This document shows, piece by piece, positions 6,805 through 14,062 of a stretch of 30,291 bases of DNA (positions are counted from its first letter, which is position 1; every line of letters begins with the position of its first letter). The stretch comes from JBELHJ01 sp042091495 (GTDB lineage: Bacteria > Bacteroidota > Bacteroidia > Flavobacteriales > Flavobacteriaceae): assembly GCA_042091495.1 (NCBI GenBank), contig JBELHJ010000028.1:1-30291 (forward strand), given 5' to 3'. The notes beneath the pieces were generated by a model, which was not told the DNA's origin, searched no databases, and saw only the letters and a list, made by a program, of their open reading frames with translations. Position numbers and translations under genes: made by a program.

Positions 6805-9405
6805 ATGATTGAAAACACTGAAGACTTATTACCAGAAGAACACTCTAACGAGACAATAACTCGTGTTACAGGAATGTATAAGGATTGGTTTTTAGACTAC
6901 GCCTCATATGTTATTTTAGAAAGAGCAGTACCTTCAGTAGAAGACGGTTTTAAGCCGGTTCAGAGAAGAATTATGCAATCTCTAAAAGATCTAGATGATG
7001 GGCGTTATAATAAAGTTGCCAATATTGTAGGGCATACCATGCAATATCATCCTCATGGCGATGCTAGTATAGGTGATGCGATGGTTCAAATTGGACAAAA
7101 AGATTTACTTATTGATACTCAGGGGAACTGGGGTAACGTTTTAACAGGTGATAGTGCTGCAGCACCAAGGTATATCGAAGCCAGATTATCAAAATTTGCA
7201 CTAGATGTTATTTATAATCCCAAAATAACAAAATGGCAAGCTTCGTATGATGGAAGAAGAAAAGAGCCTGTAAATCTACCAGTTATGTTCCCTTTATTAT
7301 TAGCACAAGGCGCTGAAGGTATAGCGGTTGGATTATCAACAAAAATATTACCTCATAATTTCCTTGAACTTATAGATTGTTCTATAAAACACTTAAAAGG
7401 CAAACGATTTTCACTATATCCAGATTTTCCCACTTCAGGAGTAGCAGATTTTTCAAATTACAATGATGGTCTTAGAGGTGGAAAGGTTAGAGTTCGTGCA
7501 CGAATTAAACAAAAAGATAAAAATACACTTATAATTACAGAAATTCCTTTTGCTACTACAACAGGATCTTTGATTGATTCGATTTTGAAAGCCAATGAAA
7601 AGGGTAAAATAAAAATTAAAAAAATTGAGGATAATACGGCATCAGAAGTCGAAATTCTAGTGCATCTTCCAAATGGAATTTCACCTGATAAAACTATGGA
7701 CGCACTTTTTGCTTTTACAAATTGTGAAATGTCTATTTCTCCTCTAGGTTGTATTATTGAAGATAGCAAGCCACTGTTTATTGGGGTATCTGAAATTTTA
7801 AAAAAATCAACAGATAATACAGTAAAACTCCTGAAACAGGATTTAGAAGTCAAACTTGAGGAGTTAGAAAACCAATGGCATTATGCTTCACTTGAACGAA
7901 TTTTCATTGAAAACAGAATATATCGTTCTATAGAAGAAGTTGATACATGGGAGGGAGTTATTGAGACTATAGATAACGAACTTCAGCCATTTATAAAACG
8001 ACTAAAACGAGATGTAGTTAGAGATGATATTATAAGGTTAACAGAAATAAAAATTAAACGTATTTCAAAGTTTGATATTGACAAAGCTCAACAACGTATA
8101 GAGGCATTGGAAGGTGAAATTGAAAAGATAAAACACCATTTAAATAACTTAATTGAGTATGCAATATCTCATTTTAAACGTTTAAAATCTTCATATTCCA
8201 AAGGTAAAGAAAGAAAAACAGAGATAGCTCTTTTTGATGATGTAGATGCTACAAAAGTTGTTATTAGGAATACAAAATTGTATGTTAATAAATCAGAGGG
8301 ATTCATTGGAACATCCTTAAGAAAAGATGAATATGTTTGTGATTGCAGTGATATTGATGATATTATTGTTTTCACCGCTGACGGAAAAATGCAAGTTTCT
8401 AAAGTAGACTCTAAAATTTTCGTAGGTAAAAATATTATTCATGTTGCAGTCTTTAAGAAAAAAGACCAACGAACAATATATAACTTGATATATAAAGATG
8501 GGCAATCAGGTACTTCTTTCATTAAACGTTTTGCAGTTACTTCTATAACAAGAGATCGAGCCTATGAATTGACAACAGGTTCTAAAAATTCTAAAGTTTT
8601 ATATTTTTCAGCGAATCCTAATGGTGAGGCTGAGATAGTAACTATAAACTTGAGACAAGTTGGAAGTATTAAAAAATTAAAATGGGATATTGATTTTGCA
8701 GACATCATTATAAAAGGGAGAAATTCTAGAGGAAATGTTGTTAGTAAATACACGGTTAAACGAATTGACTTAAAAGAGAAGGGGGTGTCAACATTGAAGC
8801 CAAGAAAAATTTGGTATGATGACACTGTTAAGCGACTTAACGTAGATGGAAGAGGCGATTTAATTGGAGAATTTAGAGGTGAAGATCGTTTACTAATCAT
8901 TAATCAGGAAGGTATAGTGAAAACTATATTGCCAGAGCTTTCTTCTCACTTTGATAATTCAATGATAGTCATTGAAAAATGGGTTCCTAAAAAACCAATC
9001 ACTGTAATTCACTATGATGGTGAAAAAGAAAAATATTTTTTAAAGCGTTTTTTGATTGAAAATGAGAACAAAGCGGAATGTGTGATTTCAGATCACAACC
9101 AGTCTTTCTTGGAATTAGTTTCAACCGATTGGAAACCTATGTTACAAATTATCTTTGCTAAAGAAAGAGGGAAGGATCGAAGAGAAGATTTGGAAATTAA
9201 CGCAGAGGATTTTATATCAATCAAAGGAATAAAAGCATCAGGAAATCAACTTACGCCCTATAAAGTAAATCAGGTTAATGCTCTTGAGCCTTTACCTTAT
9301 GAACCACCTGAAGTTAAGCCTGCTATTGAAATAGAAGTTGTTGATGAAGAAGAAGTTTTAGGACAATCAAGTTCTGAAAATGACGACCAACAAAAATTAT
9401 TTTAA
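6805..9405 (+). CDS. parC: DNA topoisomerase IV subunit A
   Basis: DNA-breaking subunit of topoisomerase IV, partner of the preceding parE. The 866 residues begin with the winged-helix breakage domain; the catalytic tyrosine is Y123 in AAPRYIEARLS. The quinolone-contact region HPHGDASIGDAM is at 82-93, with Ala at the place of E. coli GyrA Ser83 and Asp at that of Asp87. A coiled-coil dimer arm follows at about 340-455, with the sequence around EALEGEIEKIKHHLNNL, then a C-terminal beta-pinwheel at about 490-810. An acidic, low-complexity tail ends in QQKLF. The C-terminal domain lacks a recognisable GyrA box (QRRGGKG), supporting ParC. The DUF2490 gene follows after 18 bases. Confidence 0.94.
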   Translation: MIENTEDLLPEEHSNETITRVTGMYKDWFLDYASYVILERAVPSVEDGFKPVQRRIMQSLKDLDDGRYNKVANIVGHTMQYHPHGDASIGDAMVQIGQKDLLIDTQGNWGNVLTGDSAAAPRYIEARLSKFALDVIYNPKITKWQASYDGRRKEPVNLPVMFPLLLAQGAEGIAVGLSTKILPHNFLELIDCSIKHLKGKRFSLYPDFPTSGVADFSNYNDGLRGGKVRVRARIKQKDKNTLIITEIPFATTTGSLIDSILKANEKGKIKIKKIEDNTASEVEILVHLPNGISPDKTMDALFAFTNCEMSISPLGCIIEDSKPLFIGVSEILKKSTDNTVKLLKQDLEVKLEELENQWHYASLERIFIENRIYRSIEEVDTWEGVIETIDNELQPFIKRLKRDVVRDDIIRLTEIKIKRISKFDIDKAQQRIEALEGEIEKIKHHLNNLIEYAISHFKRLKSSYSKGKERKTEIALFDDVDATKVVIRNTKLYVNKSEGFIGTSLRKDEYVCDCSDIDDIIVFTADGKMQVSKVDSKIFVGKNIIHVAVFKKKDQRTIYNLIYKDGQSGTSFIKRFAVTSITRDRAYELTTGSKNSKVLYFSANPNGEAEIVTINLRQVGSIKKLKWDIDFADIIIKGRNSRGNVVSKYTVKRIDLKEKGVSTLKPRKIWYDDTVKRLNVDGRGDLIGEFRGEDRLLIINQEGIVKTILPELSSHFDNSMIVIEKWVPKKPITVIHYDGEKEKYFLKRFLIENENKAECVISDHNQSFLELVSTDWKPMLQIIFAKERGKDRREDLEINAEDFISIKGIKASGNQLTPYKVNQVNALEPLPYEPPEVKPAIEIEVVDEEEVLGQSSSENDDQQKLF

Positions 9406-9423
9406 AAACATTAAAAATAATTG

Positions 9424-10101
9424 ATGAATTTAAAATATATCAGGCTTGCTGCATTATTTTTATTTTTTATTGCTTATAATTTAAATGCACAGATAAATGA
9501 AGATTTAGGAATATGGTATGCTTATAATTTCAAAACTAAATTCCATCAAAAATTTACACTATCTGTAGACATCCAATCTAGATACAATAGCAATAAACAG
9601 CAATTGATTAGAGGGGTTTTAGGGAAAAATTTTAAAAATAGTTTTAATTTAGGTTTTGGTTACGGCTATTTCAATAATCAGCGATCAAATCCTAATAAAA
9701 CCATTCATGAAAATAGAATTTTTCAAGAGCTAAATTTTAATCATACATTATTTACTGTTTTAAAATTAAAACATCGATTTAGAATTGAAGAGCGCTTTAT
9801 GTCTCATAAAGATTTTTTTATGAGATTTCGTTACGCTATTTCTGTAAGATACAATGTATTCACAAATAAAAATCAATCAAAATTATTGAATATGTTAGTG
9901 GCTAATGAATTATTTGTTAATTCTGAGGTAATTCAATTCGAGGAAGAATCAGAATTAGTATCCTATGATAGAAATCGTTTTTTGATAGGGATGGAATATG
10001 CATTTCACAGTAATATATCACTACAATTAGCTTATATGGAACAATACCTAGAAAACAATAAAGCAACTCAGATTTTTTTAAAAGTAACCCATAAAATATA
10101 A
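9424..10101 (+). CDS. DUF2490 outer-membrane beta-barrel-like protein
   Basis: Uncharacterised DUF2490-type protein of 225 residues. An N-terminal signal peptide is clear: a basic start, a hydrophobic core around LAALFLFFIAY and a cleavage site near NAQ-INED (residues 20-23). The mature part shows alternating polar and hydrophobic strands with many aromatic residues and ends in a short strand, consistent with a small outer-membrane barrel. A TTG directly precedes the ATG at 9424; I took the ATG. It lies 18 bases after parC and is probably transcribed with it, a common placement in flavobacteria. Function is unknown. It converges on the lipoprotein gene with only three bases between stop codons and no terminator hairpin. 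Confidence 0.75.
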   Translation: MNLKYIRLAALFLFFIAYNLNAQINEDLGIWYAYNFKTKFHQKFTLSVDIQSRYNSNKQQLIRGVLGKNFKNSFNLGFGYGYFNNQRSNPNKTIHENRIFQELNFNHTLFTVLKLKHRFRIEERFMSHKDFFMRFRYAISVRYNVFTNKNQSKLLNMLVANELFVNSEVIQFEEESELVSYDRNRFLIGMEYAFHSNISLQLAYMEQYLENNKATQIFLKVTHKI

Positions 10102-10104
10102 ACT

Positions 10105-10506
10105 TTAGAATTCTTGAACCTTAACTGCAGTGCCTCGCATAACAAGAGGTGAGGTATTCATTTTTTTAATAGCTAACTTAAACTCAAATACATATGAAGT
10201 ATCGTTAGTTTCAATTATTTTTATGTGTATGGGATCTTTTTCTTGAATTGATTTGGGATTGATTTTTTTTAAAATAAATTCACAGTCATTAATCCATTTC
10301 ACAGATGAGCTGTCAATAATACCATCATAATAATCAATATTTAAATTTTTGAAACGTTTAAAAACCCCTTTTTTTTCTATATCATTTATTTGGTAGGTGA
10401 ACTCGTATGTACCGGTATTAAATTTTTGACAATCACGCACACTTGAAGTATCTCTACAGGAAAAAAATAGACTTATTAAAGTAAAACTAAATAGTAATCT
10501 AATCAT
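10105..10506 (-). CDS. Small predicted lipoprotein
   Basis: Predicted lipoprotein of 133 residues, function unknown. Translation from the ATG at 10506 gives MIRLLFSFTLISLFFSC, a signal sequence ending in a lipobox with the acylated cysteine at residue 17. Residues 18-133 form a soluble domain of mixed charge with several predicted strands (TGTYEFTYQI, DPIHIKIIET, SYVFEFKLAI). The frame is open for another 40 codons upstream, but those codons overlap the XRE gene and would place the lipobox inside the protein. The start overlaps the XRE stop (ATGATTAG, 10499-10506), so translation is probably coupled. I recall relatives carrying the product name 'DNA topoisomerase IV', which its sequence does not support. 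Confidence 0.75.
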   Translation of the reverse strand: MIRLLFSFTLISLFFSCRDTSSVRDCQKFNTGTYEFTYQINDIEKKGVFKRFKNLNIDYYDGIIDSSSVKWINDCEFILKKINPKSIQEKDPIHIKIIETNDTSYVFEFKLAIKKMNTSPLVMRGTAVKVQEF

Positions 10507-10903
10507 TGTTGTTACAAATATAATTTTTAAAACTCCCATCAGAAAAGAAAATAACAATTCGATCAATTTCTTTATTATTTTTTGATGCAGATAAAGATTT
10601 TTTTTGGTTTTTATATACATCACCAACCGGACTATTTACTGGTTTTGGAGTAGGGTAAGCATTAGATACATTTTTATTACCCAACATTTTGCCTGTACCG
10701 TTTAAAAGCCAATATAAACTTATATCAGGATAGGTATTTAATATTTTTAATATAAAATCAAGACTTGGTTTATTTCTTCCTGATATAATATGTGATATGC
10801 TTGAGCGTTGTACCTCAATTTTTTCCGAGAAACTAGACGCAGACTCACCATAATATTCAATCACTGCTTTAAGTCTGTTTGAAAAATCTTCATTGTTTAC
10901 CAT
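10499..10903 (-). CDS. XRE-family helix-turn-helix regulator
   Basis: DNA-binding regulator of 134 residues. An XRE/Cro-type helix-turn-helix spans about 6-62: FSNRLKAVIEYY, then SASSFSEKIEVQRSSISHIISGRNKPSLDFILKIL split over helices 2-5, with the recognition helix near RSSISHIISG. The motif SLYWLLNGTGKML (67-79) after it is common in Bacteroidota XRE proteins. The remaining part (80-134) is low in recognisable motifs and contains no protease domain. The gene overlaps the downstream lipoprotein gene and is divergent from an M14 peptidase. A palindromic site recurs at its start codon, on its -7 box and near the peptidase promoter, so autoregulation and control of the peptidase are likely (inference). 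Confidence 0.88.
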   Translation of the reverse strand: MVNNEDFSNRLKAVIEYYGESASSFSEKIEVQRSSISHIISGRNKPSLDFILKILNTYPDISLYWLLNGTGKMLGNKNVSNAYPTPKPVNSPVGDVYKNQKKSLSASKNNKEIDRIVIFFSDGSFKNYICNNND

Positions 10904-10910
10904 TGTAAAA
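10892..10910 (+). promoter_or_regulatory. Operator-like site 3, across the XRE start codon
   Basis: TTGTTTACCATTGTAA at 10893-10908 matches sites 1 and 2 at 13 invariant positions of 16. The core TTTACCATTGTAAA (10896-10909) is an inverted repeat with one central mismatch. It includes the XRE start codon (CAT at 10901-10903), so binding would block early elongation or translation initiation. Confidence 0.5.
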
Positions 10911-10927
10911 TTATTGGTTCAATTAAA

Positions 10928-10948
10928 TTTGTTTACAAATGTAACAAT
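10928..10948 (+). promoter_or_regulatory. Operator-like site 1, on the XRE -7 box
   Basis: TTGTTTACAAATGTAA at 10929-10944. The core TTACAAATGTAA (10933-10944) has five-base inverted arms. It covers the minus-strand -7 box (10936-10943), the classic position for an autorepressor. Confidence 0.55.
10936..10943 (-). promoter_or_regulatory. -7 box of the XRE regulator promoter
   Basis: Reads TACATTTG on the minus strand, matching TAnnTTTG, 33 bases upstream of the XRE ATG. Embedded in operator-like site 1. Confidence 0.6.
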
Positions 10949-11120
10949 AAAATATACAAATAAATGTTGTTATAATTTAATTTTTGAATTAAAGTATTGG
11001 TTTAACTATATAAAATAAAACATTGATATAATATACCTAAGACAAGTCAAAAATGATATTCATAGATTTTATCAATAGTTCATGTGATTGTTCTTTGATA
11101 CCTGTATTATAAAGGTCTTA

Positions 11121-11141
11121 TTTGTTTATAATTGTAAACAT
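11121..11141 (+). promoter_or_regulatory. Operator-like site 2, upstream of the M14 peptidase
   Basis: TTGTTTATAATTGTAA at 11122-11137, the best palindrome of the three: TGTTTATAATTGTAAACA (11123-11140) pairs at eight of nine positions. It shares 17 of 21 bases with site 1 and covers a TTG (11132-11134) 16 bases upstream of the peptidase -7 box. Confidence 0.55.
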
Positions 11142-11150
11142 CATTTAATA

Positions 11151-11158
11151 TAAATTTG
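11151..11158 (+). promoter_or_regulatory. -7 box of the M14 peptidase promoter
   Basis: TAAATTTG, matching TAnnTTTG, 17 bases before the ATG at 11176. The candidate -33 TTG (11132-11134) falls inside operator-like site 2, with a slightly short spacer of 16 bases. Confidence 0.6.
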
Positions 11159-11175
11159 TTAATTATTTATTATTT

Positions 11176-12333
11176 ATGTCATTATTCAATTTATCAGATT
11201 ACGATACTGTAAAATCGCCTTTGCTTAATGGAAGGTATATATCTTCTTCAATGTTAAACGATGTGCTTTCAAAATTGAATAACAATGCATTAATTGAAAT
11301 AAATGAAATAGGTAAATCGGTTAAAAACAAACCAATTTCTATTATTAAAATTGGATCTGGATCTATTAAAATATTTTTTTGGTCTCAAATGCATGGTAAT
11401 GAAACTACAACCACTAAGGCTATAATAGACTTTTTAAACCTTTTGATTATTAATAATGATAAAGATCTAGTAAAGACTTTATTGAATCGTTGTACGTTGT
11501 ATATTATTCCTATGCTTAATCCAGATGGTGCTGATGCATATACAAGAGTTAATGCTAATTTAGTTGACTTAAACAGGGATGCACAAAATCTGTCACAACC
11601 TGAATCGAAAATTCTTCGTAATGCCTTTAACAAGATTAAACCAGATTATTGCTTCAATTTGCACGGGCAGAGAACTATTTTTGGCACTGAATCATCAGGT
11701 AATTCTGCTGTAGCCTCCTTTTTAGCTCCAGCTCAAGACAATAAACTTTTAATTACCAACAATCGTGAAGAGGCTATGAGAGTCATTGCTTATATTAATT
11801 TGAAATTAAAAAAGGATTTGCCAAATAATATTGGAGTATACGATGATGCTTTTAATATCAATTGCGTAGGTGATACTTTTCAATCGTTGGGTAAACCAAC
11901 TATATTATTTGAAGCTGGACATGTAGGTAATGATTACAATAGGGAAAAAAGCAGGTTATATATGTTTAAAGCGCTTTGTTATTCGTTAGACTACATTTCA
12001 AGATCTGATTTGTCTATTAAAACAAACATTTCTGAGTATCACAATATACCCCAAAATAAAAAGTGTTTTTTTGATATCATTCTTTCTAATATTGAGTTAA
12101 ATGGAAATAAATATAACTTAGCGATTCAATACAAAGAAAAGTTAAAAGACAATTCCATAGATTTTCAACCTCAATTAGAAAAAATTAACAATTTAGAAGG
12201 TTATTTTGCTCATAAAATGATTGATTTAAATAATAAAACAATCGATTTTCCTTCAGAAAAAGATTTAACAATAGGAAGTGAAATCGATTTCGTAATTGCG
12301 AATAATGAAAAAATTTCACTTAAAATTTATTAA
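11176..12333 (+). CDS. M14-family zinc carboxypeptidase-like protein
   Basis: Predicted zinc metallopeptidase of 385 residues. The zinc motif HxxE is H73-G-N-E76 in QMHGNETT. NPDG is at 115-118, the substrate-anchoring NRD at 133-135, the third zinc ligand H163 in FNLHGQRT and the catalytic Glu E247 in LFEAGHVGN. The peptidase domain covers about 15-275; residues 280-385 form an added domain with no motif I recognise. There is no signal peptide, so it should act in the cytoplasm, as do MpaA-like or desuccinylase-like members; the natural substrate (a peptide or an N-acyl amino acid) cannot be assigned. It is divergent from the XRE gene and probably under its control. The next gene, an Lrp/AsnC regulator, starts 68 bases downstream with its own promoter box. 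Confidence 0.85.
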   Translation: MSLFNLSDYDTVKSPLLNGRYISSSMLNDVLSKLNNNALIEINEIGKSVKNKPISIIKIGSGSIKIFFWSQMHGNETTTTKAIIDFLNLLIINNDKDLVKTLLNRCTLYIIPMLNPDGADAYTRVNANLVDLNRDAQNLSQPESKILRNAFNKIKPDYCFNLHGQRTIFGTESSGNSAVASFLAPAQDNKLLITNNREEAMRVIAYINLKLKKDLPNNIGVYDDAFNINCVGDTFQSLGKPTILFEAGHVGNDYNREKSRLYMFKALCYSLDYISRSDLSIKTNISEYHNIPQNKKCFFDIILSNIELNGNKYNLAIQYKEKLKDNSIDFQPQLEKINNLEGYFAHKMIDLNNKTIDFPSEKDLTIGSEIDFVIANNEKISLKIY

Positions 12334-12371
12334 AAATTTAAATAATTATAGTTTTTTAATACAAAAGCTAC

Positions 12372-12379
12372 TATTTTTG
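12372..12379 (+). promoter_or_regulatory. -7 box of the Lrp/AsnC gene promoter
   Basis: TATTTTTG, matching TAnnTTTG, 22 bases before the ATG. No clear -33 element. Confidence 0.5.
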
Positions 12380-12401
12380 AAATATAAAATTTGTAACTCT
12401 T

Positions 12402-12881
12402 ATGGCTAAATTTAAACTAGACGAAATTGATCATCAAATATTAGATATGTTGATTGATAACACGAGAATTCCTTTTACAGATATTGCTAAAAAATTACTA
12501 ATATCAGCTGGTACTGTTCATGTTAGAGTAAAAAAAATGGAAGAAGCAGGAATTATTAAGGGATCATCTCTAACTCTAGATTATGAAAAGTTAGGTTATT
12601 CTTTCATTGCATATGTCGGTATTTATCTACAAAATACTTCACAAACCAAATTTGTAATCCAAAGAATAAATGAAATTCCTTACGCTACTGTAGCGCATAT
12701 TACCACAGGTAAGTTTAATATTTTTTGTAAAGTTAGAGCTAGATCTACAACACATGCCAAAGAAATCATCTTTCAATTAGATGATATTGAAGGGGTTTAT
12801 AGAACCGAAACAATGATATCCTTGGAGGAAAGTATTAATGATAAAAAAAGGTTAATGCATACTATCTTTAATGAATTATAA
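12402..12881 (+). CDS. Lrp/AsnC-family transcriptional regulator
   Basis: Amino-acid-responsive DNA-binding protein of 159 residues, normal for the family. The N-terminal helix-turn-helix begins LDEIDHQILDMLIDNTR and has the recognition region ISAGTVHVRVKKMEEAGII (about 35-53). The C-terminal RAM ligand domain spans about 65-145, with YVGIYL, ATVAHITTGKFNIFCKVRA and the closing VYRTETMISLEES. It ends at a bidirectional terminator shared with aroB. The ligand and targets are not evident. Neighbouring proline dehydrogenase and alanine dehydrogenase genes are plausible amino-acid-linked targets, but nothing in the sequence proves this. Confidence 0.92.
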   Translation: MAKFKLDEIDHQILDMLIDNTRIPFTDIAKKLLISAGTVHVRVKKMEEAGIIKGSSLTLDYEKLGYSFIAYVGIYLQNTSQTKFVIQRINEIPYATVAHITTGKFNIFCKVRARSTTHAKEIIFQLDDIEGVYRTETMISLEESINDKKRLMHTIFNEL

Positions 12882-12886
12882 TTAAT

Positions 12887-12913
12887 AAAAACCTCTCTTA
12901 CATAGGTTTTTTT
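12887..12913. terminator. Bidirectional terminator between the Lrp gene and aroB
   Basis: AAAAACCT (12887-12894) pairs with AGGTTTTT (12904-12911) around a nine-base loop. A T-run follows on the plus strand and the A-run gives one on the minus strand. The plus-strand T-run reaches the aroB stop codon at 12912. Confidence 0.8.
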
Positions 12914-13982
12914 ATAAATCATTATAAAATTTAAAAGCTTCTTTAATTAAATTTTCTGGAACATTGCAATCAATTTTAGGCTTTCCTATACCATTTAGCA
13001 ATACAAAATTTATGTTTCCATGACTATTTTTCTTATCAAACTTTAAAAGCGATATAATATCACTCTCGTACTCCCTTGAAATACTAACCTTTCCATATAT
13101 TTCAATTAATGATTGACTAATTGTTTTCAAATCCTCATATGTTAACATTTTCAATTTATTAGAAATAAAGCTCTCCATTATCATTCCTATAACAATTGCC
13201 TCTCCGTGTAAGAGTTCACCTAAATTTGTACTGTTTATGAAATAAGTTTCAATAGCGTGACCAAGAGTATGCCCAAAATTTAAAACTTTCCGTAATCCAT
13301 TCTCATAAGGGTCTTCTAAAACAACTTTATTTTTTATAAGAACAGATTGGTATATGATTTCATCAATCTCATTAAATTTAGTTGACTTAAAATTTGATAC
13401 TAATTTCCAATAATTAATATCATCAATTAATCCGTGTTTTAGAATTTCAGCATACCCTGATTTTAATTGATTAGCTGGAAGTGTGTTTAAAAAAACACTA
13501 TCTATTAAAACCATTTCTCCATTACTAATAACGCCAACTTGATTTTTTAAACCATCAAGATCTACACCAGTTTTTCCCCCAACGGAAGCATCTACCATAG
13601 CTAACAGGGTAGTTGGAACATTTACATATGCAATACCCCTTTTAAAAGTTGAAGCAACAAAGCCACCTAAATCAGTAACCACACCACCTCCAATATTAAT
13701 TAATAAGCTTTTTCTATCTGCTCCTAAGTCACTTAATGCCTTCCATACTTCAGAACACGTATCTATAGTTTTAAAAATTTCACCTGCCTCAATTTCAATA
13801 ATTTCAATTTTAATAGTTGTACTTAATTTTTCTAAAAAAATTGGAAGACAGTATTGGCTAGAATTGGTATCTACTAAACAAAATATTGAAGAAAATGAAT
13901 TCTTTTTCAAAAGTTTATTTAGAGATGTATAACAGTTCTCATTAAAGTGCACACTACATGCATTATTTTCTATGGATTGCAT
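12912..13982 (-). CDS. aroB: 3-dehydroquinate synthase
   Basis: Converts DAHP to 3-dehydroquinate in the shikimate pathway, using NAD and a divalent metal. The 356-residue protein has the NAD-binding INIGGGVVTDLGGF segment (96-108), the VPTTLLAMVDASVGGKTGVD signature (122-141), and the metal ligands E179 (GYAEILKHG), H238 (LNFGHTLGHA) and H259 (LLHGEA). Length is normal. The gene stands alone, convergent with the Lrp gene and divergent from proline dehydrogenase. I found no TAnnTTTG box in the 80 bases upstream, so its promoter is unassigned. Confidence 0.96.
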   Translation of the reverse strand: MQSIENNACSVHFNENCYTSLNKLLKKNSFSSIFCLVDTNSSQYCLPIFLEKLSTTIKIEIIEIEAGEIFKTIDTCSEVWKALSDLGADRKSLLINIGGGVVTDLGGFVASTFKRGIAYVNVPTTLLAMVDASVGGKTGVDLDGLKNQVGVISNGEMVLIDSVFLNTLPANQLKSGYAEILKHGLIDDINYWKLVSNFKSTKFNEIDEIIYQSVLIKNKVVLEDPYENGLRKVLNFGHTLGHAIETYFINSTNLGELLHGEAIVIGMIMESFISNKLKMLTYEDLKTISQSLIEIYGKVSISREYESDIISLLKFDKKNSHGNINFVLLNGIGKPKIDCNVPENLIKEAFKFYNDL

Positions 13983-14040
13983 AACCTATAAAGTTTGGTG
14001 TGAAAATAATTAGTTTTTTTTTAAAACTTGTATTTAGTAA

Positions 14041-14048
14041 TATCTTTG
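14041..14048 (+). promoter_or_regulatory. -7 box of the proline dehydrogenase promoter
   Basis: TATCTTTG, matching TAnnTTTG, 14 bases before the ATG. The nearest TTG (14028-14030) is too close for a normal -33 element. Confidence 0.55.
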
Positions 14049-14062
14049 TTTAATTTTTATAT

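Noticed and set aside
7458..7853. 131-codon minus-strand open frame inside parC
   Set aside because: It is antisense to well-conserved parC sequence and has no family features.
10507..10626. Forty extra codons at the start of the lipoprotein
   Set aside because: They overlap the XRE coding sequence, and they would bury the signal sequence and lipobox within the protein.
10904..11175. Small RNA or extra gene in the 272-base gap between XRE and M14
   Set aside because: No terminator or coding frame of note; the promoters and operator-like sites explain what I can see. The middle (about 10950-11120) shows nothing I can name.
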